This document shows, piece by piece, positions 59,572 through 64,000 of a stretch of 64,000 bases of DNA; the stretch's first letter is position 1, and every line of letters starts with the position of its first letter. Under the pieces are notes generated by a model, which was given only the letters and a program-made list of their open reading frames with translations, had not been told where the DNA came from and did no database searches. Source of the stretch: Chaenocephalus aceratus (Eukaryota; Chordata; Actinopteri; Perciformes; Channichthyidae); NCBI GenBank assembly GCA_023974075.1, contig CM043801.1, positions 32,595,597 through 32,659,596 on the forward strand, in the 5' to 3' direction. Both the position numbers and the translations under genes were made by a program.

Positions 59572-60438
59572 GGCCGAGGCTATATACAGGACCGTCCTGT
59601 ACACAGCTCTCTGAAATGGCTATATACAGGACCGTCCTGTACACAGCTCTCTGAAATGGCTATATACAGGACGGTCCTGTGGATAAGATATCTGAAATGG
59701 CTATATACAGGACCGTCCTGCAGCTAACGTCAAATGACTATATACAGACCGGGCTATTATAGCATGCTTAAGCAAGTTTCGCGGGTGGTAATGTAGGGAT
59801 AGGATTCACAGATAAATATTCTCACGACAACATTATTTTCAATGAGTTTCCCCTCAATATAAAATTGTGGCAATTAAATCTCTTTCCATGCCAATTGCTT
59901 AGCTTTTTATGCTGATTTTAGTCTTTTTTTTGGCTTATCTTTTTATGTTGTTTCAATCATTTTCTACTTTATATTTTCCAATGCACAATGTTTTACTTGT
60001 AAAGGATATCACTGCATACTTTAAAGACTACTCGGTTTTATTAAAACTGAAGGGTTTTTTTTAAAGAATACGCCGACATTTCGTTGACGTGTAGTGATTT
60101 TGCATTGAAAGCAACACAAATCATTTATCGGCTACGCCGGCATTTTTATTTTAGAAATCGGAGAAACCGTCTTTTGAATTGTATGTAGTATGCTGTACAT
60201 TTTTGTAATTTATCCTGCTGTAAACGTTAATTGTACACCAATTATATCCATATTCTGTAGACTACATAAAAAGCCATTTCAGGGCTTCTGTGCAGGACCG
60301 TCCTGTATATAGCCATTTCAGAGAGCTGTGTACAGGACGGTCCTGTATATAGCCATTTGGCGTTGTGTACAGGACGGTCCTGTATATAGCCATTTCAGAG
60401 ACCTTATATACAGGACCGTCCTGTATATAGCCACTCCC
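59572..60438. mobile_element. Palindrome-array element, unit 3 copy (867 bp)
   Basis: Same ends and CCAAAAGTT duplication (59,563-59,571 and 60,439-60,447) as in unit 1. Four palindromes at each end in ~40-50-bp direct repeats (TATATACAGGACCGTCCTGT with ACACAGCTCTCTGAAATGGC), inverted on the right. The last, at about 60,407-60,431, has 12-base arms TATATACAGGAC/GTCCTGTATATA around one central C. Confidence 0.88.
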
Positions 60439-60603
60439 CCAAAAGTTAGCTTTCTAACGTAACATAAAGTACCGCGACCGCTGTTTGCACCATGTCAACA
60501 GAGGTATCGTTCAAAAGCTCCGTCTCTCCTGCACAATCTCATCGGATCCAAATATGGTCATTTCCTTTGTATCAGCACCCAATCGTGAAAGTACAAAGGG
60601 GTC

Positions 60604-61023
60604 TTAAACCAACAAACGAATCATCAGCAGTGCTGCCCCAACAACTAAGACTAATGTGTGGTTAATGCACAGGCCAACACATTGCATCAAGGAAAGAGCG
60701 ACTGCAATCCCTGATTTGGCCACTGGAAATGTTACTGAAGCAGCTCCCATCAGCTCGGGACCAACGGCAACTATCCTTCGCCTTGCGCCTGAACATGTAG
60801 ATGAAAATCCTTTCAGTACTTTGGGCGCAGCAGCGACTATCCATCTATATGCCACGGAATAAATAGATGAAAAAACATCAGGACTAACACCTACTATTCT
60901 GTATACAGTTGTAGATCCTACCAACGGCGCAAAACTACCAGAAATTCTTCTTCGAGCTAAAAGAATAATGACTGCAATCCCTAAAAGAGTAACTCCTCCT
61001 ATCATATATCTATTTCCAATCAT
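60604..61023 (-). CDS. Hydrophobic repeat ORF, tentative ISG12/IFI27-like, unit 3 copy
   Basis: 139 codons from MIGNRYMIGGVTLLG to LLMIRLLV. It is the counterpart of 37,849-38,274 with substitutions and in-frame length changes only (YRIVGVSPDV against YRIGVSPKVPDV). Two bases fewer just upstream of the ATG make MIGN the first in-frame start and disrupt the longer frame seen in unit 1. Same 22-residue period and membrane-like stretches. The acidic extension after the stop is frameshifted here. The family call rests on visual likeness only. Confidence 0.38.
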   Translation of the reverse strand: MIGNRYMIGGVTLLGIAVIILLARRRISGSFAPLVGSTTVYRIVGVSPDVFSSIYSVAYRWIVAAAPKVLKGFSSTCSGARRRIVAVGPELMGAASVTFPVAKSGIAVALSLMQCVGLCINHTLVLVVGAALLMIRLLV

Positions 61024-61398
61024 GTGTGATGTGAGCTCTCAGCTGTTCAAGTAGAGGAAGTCCACCTCCATTTGGGGTCTGAGGGGGCTGAGGCATCCGA
61101 TGAAGCCTGAGCAACCTGACAGCCTCACTGTGATGAACCTGTTGTGTTCCCTGACCACCCTGGACACAAGGCAGGAAAGTGCTAATGGGAGCATTTCTCC
61201 AGACTTGTGTGAAAGGCCAGTTGTTGTGTTTGGTGGGGACACGGGATTATGCGGGAGAAAATCACTTCGATGCTTTTAGAATCAGATATAACAATAAAAA
61301 ATCCCTTTTCGTTTCACACATGTACAATGGTGTTACATGAGTGGATATTATACATTGCACATGGTGGTGTTAACTTACAGTCTTCATTGTGTGGTGGT

Positions 61399-62961
61399 CA
61401 GTGGTGGAAAGTAACTAAGTACATTTACTCAAGTATTTTACTTGAGTATTTGTTATGACGTGTGTAATTTACTTCAGTGCTTTCATTTCATGCTACTTTA
61501 TACTTAACCTCACCTCAACCCAAAGCACATGCCTGAAGTTCACATGAGGTCAGACTGCAGTTTAATGCCACTCATAACACATTCCCCTGATCTGAGGAAC
61601 ACAGCTTAGGGAGGAATCTAATGCTTTTAGTTTAATTTGCTGGAATCATAGACTGTATACATAAAGGGTGGAATATGAATGGAATATGAATGGGTTAAGA
61701 GGCAACGCTGCCACTGTGTGGTTGATGCGGGATATGGCATGCAGACAGATATGGTGTCAGATGATATGAATGCCAATCCTCTGTTTAACAATTCTGTGCT
61801 TTAGTTTTCTTACAGGTAACAGGGGATTTGAACCTTTTCTGTTTAACCGTAAATGGTTTGTACCTAACATGTTGAGTATATAGTGCACAACCTCAAACTC
61901 ATACAATACAAATAGAATAGAATATAATTCCTGACCTGTCCGGTGGTGATTATCAGATGTGAAGCTGCTGGGAGTTTGTTCCCAGGGTGGGGCTGAAGAG
62001 CATTTCCTATACATTGGAGCACCAGAGACAATCACTACACTTGATTTCCCTCCATGTGTCTGCACCGTGGAGTCCTTACATACAGAGTTCACAGCTTGAA
62101 GACAATGCATCCCAGATACTGTGTTACCTGACTGAAAGAAGTCATGAGGAAAAAGCATGGATTTTCAGTTTTTACTGCCTTGTGAATTCATTTTCAGGAG
62201 ATATTTATTTACCACCTCAGGTCTGGAAAATATACGATTGCAGGGGGTTTTCTTACTCATTAAAGAGCTGAACAAAGACCACAGTCAAAGTGAAGTAGTC
62301 ATGACCGCAGAAAGCATTGCATTTATTTGACAAAATGAGTTACTTTACAAATACAAATGATTAGATTAAACAAAATATGAATAAACAGTGATATATAATT
62401 AAAGGTTAAGATATCCAGCAGCAGTATATAAAGTAAACGTTGCTCCACTTTTAACAGCTGTGATGAACACATTAACGTAAACAAAATGAAAGAATCCAGT
62501 AATTCAATATAAGAATCTAAAATGGGACATTGGGCGCAGTAAGTACTTTTACTTTTGGTACTTTAACTATTTGTTGATGCCAATACGTCTCAGCTTATAA
62601 TGCTTTATACTTCTACTGCACTTTGAGTTACTAGTTAGATATAGATTATTAGATCATTCAAAACATAAATCAATTATTAAATACATTTTGACAGATATTT
62701 ATGATATCCAGCAGCAGGACATCAAGTTGCTCAAATTAGCTCCACATTTACTAACTGTGATAAAACACATCAATAATCATTATAGTAACACAATGCGATT
62801 CTGAAAAGGGCCATTATGCATAAGGAGTACTTTTACTTTTGGTACTTTAAGTATATTTTGATACCAATGCTTTTGAACTTTTACTTGTAACAGAGTATTT
62901 TTACCCTGTAGTATTTCTACTTTAGCTTTAGTAGAATATCTGAGTACTTCTTACACCACTG
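61399..62961. mobile_element. CAGTGGTGG hAT-like element, unit 4
   Basis: Uninterrupted copy of 29,441-30,983 with a duplicated 'GGAATATGAAT' at about 61,670. Confidence 0.8.
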
Positions 62962-63300
62962 CTACCTTGAGTGTGGAGCCGTGTGCTACGAAAGCCTGAA
63001 TTTACAAGAAATAGTTTACAGCTGAAGAATGTTCTCAAATGTAGAGCAGGTTGTGAGCGAGGCTCCGTTTGTAAATGAGGAAGCAGTTCAGAGTGTCAGC
63101 GCTCAGAGTTTGATGAGCCCTCCCTCTTCTTCCTGCTCTCAGACACAGCCAGCTCCACTCTGTATTTCCTGGTTCCTCCCCTTCAGATCCACACTGAGGA
63201 GGAGGGGCGTAACCAACATGTGGGTAAAGAACAAGAGCTGATAGGCTCATTCACTGAACACACACGCTGTTCAGATCACAGCTCATAGTTTCAGGTTTCA

Positions 63301-63311
63301 GGAAGTGAAAC
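63301..63311 (+). promoter_or_regulatory. ETS/IRF composite site before TRIM copy 4
   Basis: GGAAGTGAAAC, 29 bases before the ATG at 63,341. Confidence 0.5.
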
Positions 63312-63340
63312 TCAGACACTCGCTGCCACTGAGAGGAGAA

Positions 63341-64000
63341 ATGGCGCAGAAAGGAGTTCAGCTAGACCGGGAAACTTTCTCTTGTTCGATCTGTCTGGAT
63401 CTACTGAAGGATCCGGTGGCTACTCCCTGTGGACACAGCTACTGCATGAAGTGTATTAAAGGCTTCTGGGACGGAGAGGATGAGAAGGAGATCCACAGCT
63501 GCCCTCAGTGCAGGCAGAGCTTCACACCGAGGCCTGTCCTGCTGAAGAACACCATGTTAGCAGCTTTAGTGGAGGAGCTGAAGAAGACTGGACTCCAAGC
63601 TGCTCCTGCTGATCTCTGCTATGCTGGAGCTGAAGACGTGGCCTGTGAAGTCTGCACTGGGAGGAAACTGAGAGCCTGTAAGTCCTGTCTTATGTGTTCT
63701 ATATCTTACTGTGAGAAACACCTCCAGCTGCATTATGAATCACCTGCCTTTGAGAAACACAAGCTGGTGGAGCCCTCCAAGAAGCTCCAGGAGAACATCT
63801 GCTCTCGTCACGATGAGGTTATGAAGCTGTTCTGCCGCACTGATCAGCAGTGTATCTGTTATCTCTGCTCTGTGGACAAACACAAAGGCCACGACACGGT
63901 GTCAGCTGCAGCAGAGAGGACTGAGAGGCAGAGAGAGCTGGAGGGGAGTCGACTAAACATCCAGCAGAGAATCCAGGACGGAGAGAAGGAGGTGAAGCGG
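63341..64000 (+). CDS. TRIM16-like/finTRIM-type gene, copy 4 (partial, open to the window edge)
   Basis: 220 codons without a stop, from [18 protein letters not shown] through an intact C3HC4 RING ([19 protein letters not shown]), the B-box 1-type segment ([15 protein letters not shown]), B-box 2 ([12 protein letters not shown]) and the start of the coiled coil ([18 protein letters not shown]). It differs from copy 3 by few substitutions, including VDKHKGHD for VDEHKGHD and CEVC for CDVC. PRY-SPRY lies beyond the window. Probably functional as far as can be seen. Confidence 0.9.
   Translation, partial: MAQKGVQLDRETFSCSICLDLLKDPVATPCGHSYCMKCIKGFWDGEDEKEIHSCPQCRQSFTPRPVLLKNTMLAALVEELKKTGLQAAPADLCYAGAEDVACEVCTGRKLRACKSCLMCSISYCEKHLQLHYESPAFEKHKLVEPSKKLQENICSRHDEVMKLFCRTDQQCICYLCSVDKHKGHDTVSAAAERTERQRELEGSRLNIQQRIQDGEKEVKR

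Larger units (their letters stand above)
47027..61232. repeat. Tandem unit 3 of the TRIM array (enlarged by two LINE insertions)
   Basis: Spacer, CAGTGGTGG element, TRIM copy 3, 3' flank, LINE tail, hAT debris, palindrome element and hydrophobic ORF in the same order as unit 1. The two LINEs account for about 4.7 kb of the length difference. Confidence 0.88.
61233..64000. repeat. Tandem unit 4 of the TRIM array (cut by window edge)
   Basis: Spacer at 61,233, CAGTGGTGG element, TRIM copy 4. No LINE insertions. Confidence 0.85.

Overview
The window is nuclear DNA from a ray-finned (teleost) fish, most likely a percomorph. The evidence is spliced vertebrate genes, a tandem TRIM16-like/finTRIM array, fish-type L2/Maui, L1 and RTE (Rex3-like) LINEs, a Tc1 relic and a dense graveyard of hAT-type termini. 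No bacterial, plasmid, CRISPR or viral structure was seen, and no RNA gene was recognised.

Region by region. 1-3,080: the first four coding exons of RABGGTB on the minus strand; the rest lies left of the window. 4,159-18,052: two convergent CD2/SLAM-type immunoglobulin receptor genes. Their two ectodomain exons are near-identical, but their membrane and cytoplasmic exons are unrelated. One tail is longer and tyrosine-containing, the other very short. Both copies carry frame damage in the V-domain exon. Intron 1 of the first gene hosts a 2.9-kb element with ~112-bp inverted ends and oppositely oriented arrays of a ~160-175-bp repeat. 18-29 kb: nested transposons, namely a 5'-truncated L1, a hAT with an 8-bp target duplication and a 177-base poly-C run, and a minus-strand L2.

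29,184-64,000: a tandem array of at least four units, each with one intronless TRIM gene. Copy 1 (31.4 kb) and copy 2 (40.6 kb) are frame-broken. Copy 3 (53.8 kb) is an intact 554-codon gene. Copy 4 (63.3 kb) is open to the window edge. The gene upstream regions share a ~1.5-kb hAT-like element and an ETS/IRF-like site (GGAAGTGAAAC) just before the ATG. Units 1 and 3 also share a 22-residue-periodic hydrophobic ORF with tentative likeness to ISG12/IFI27, and an element built from ACAGGAC-N-GTCCTGT palindromes. That element has a CCAAAAGTT target duplication, and its related unoccupied site lies at 4.88 kb in the Ig-gene intron. Unit 3 was enlarged by two LINE insertions with visible target duplications.

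Together the window reads as an immune-gene neighbourhood (NK/leukocyte-type receptors and probably interferon-responsive TRIMs) expanding by segmental duplication. RABGGTB is the only housekeeping gene, and pieces of its 5' region recur inside the array. Many frame breaks are 1-2-base indels, so some apparent pseudogenes could be assembly errors.
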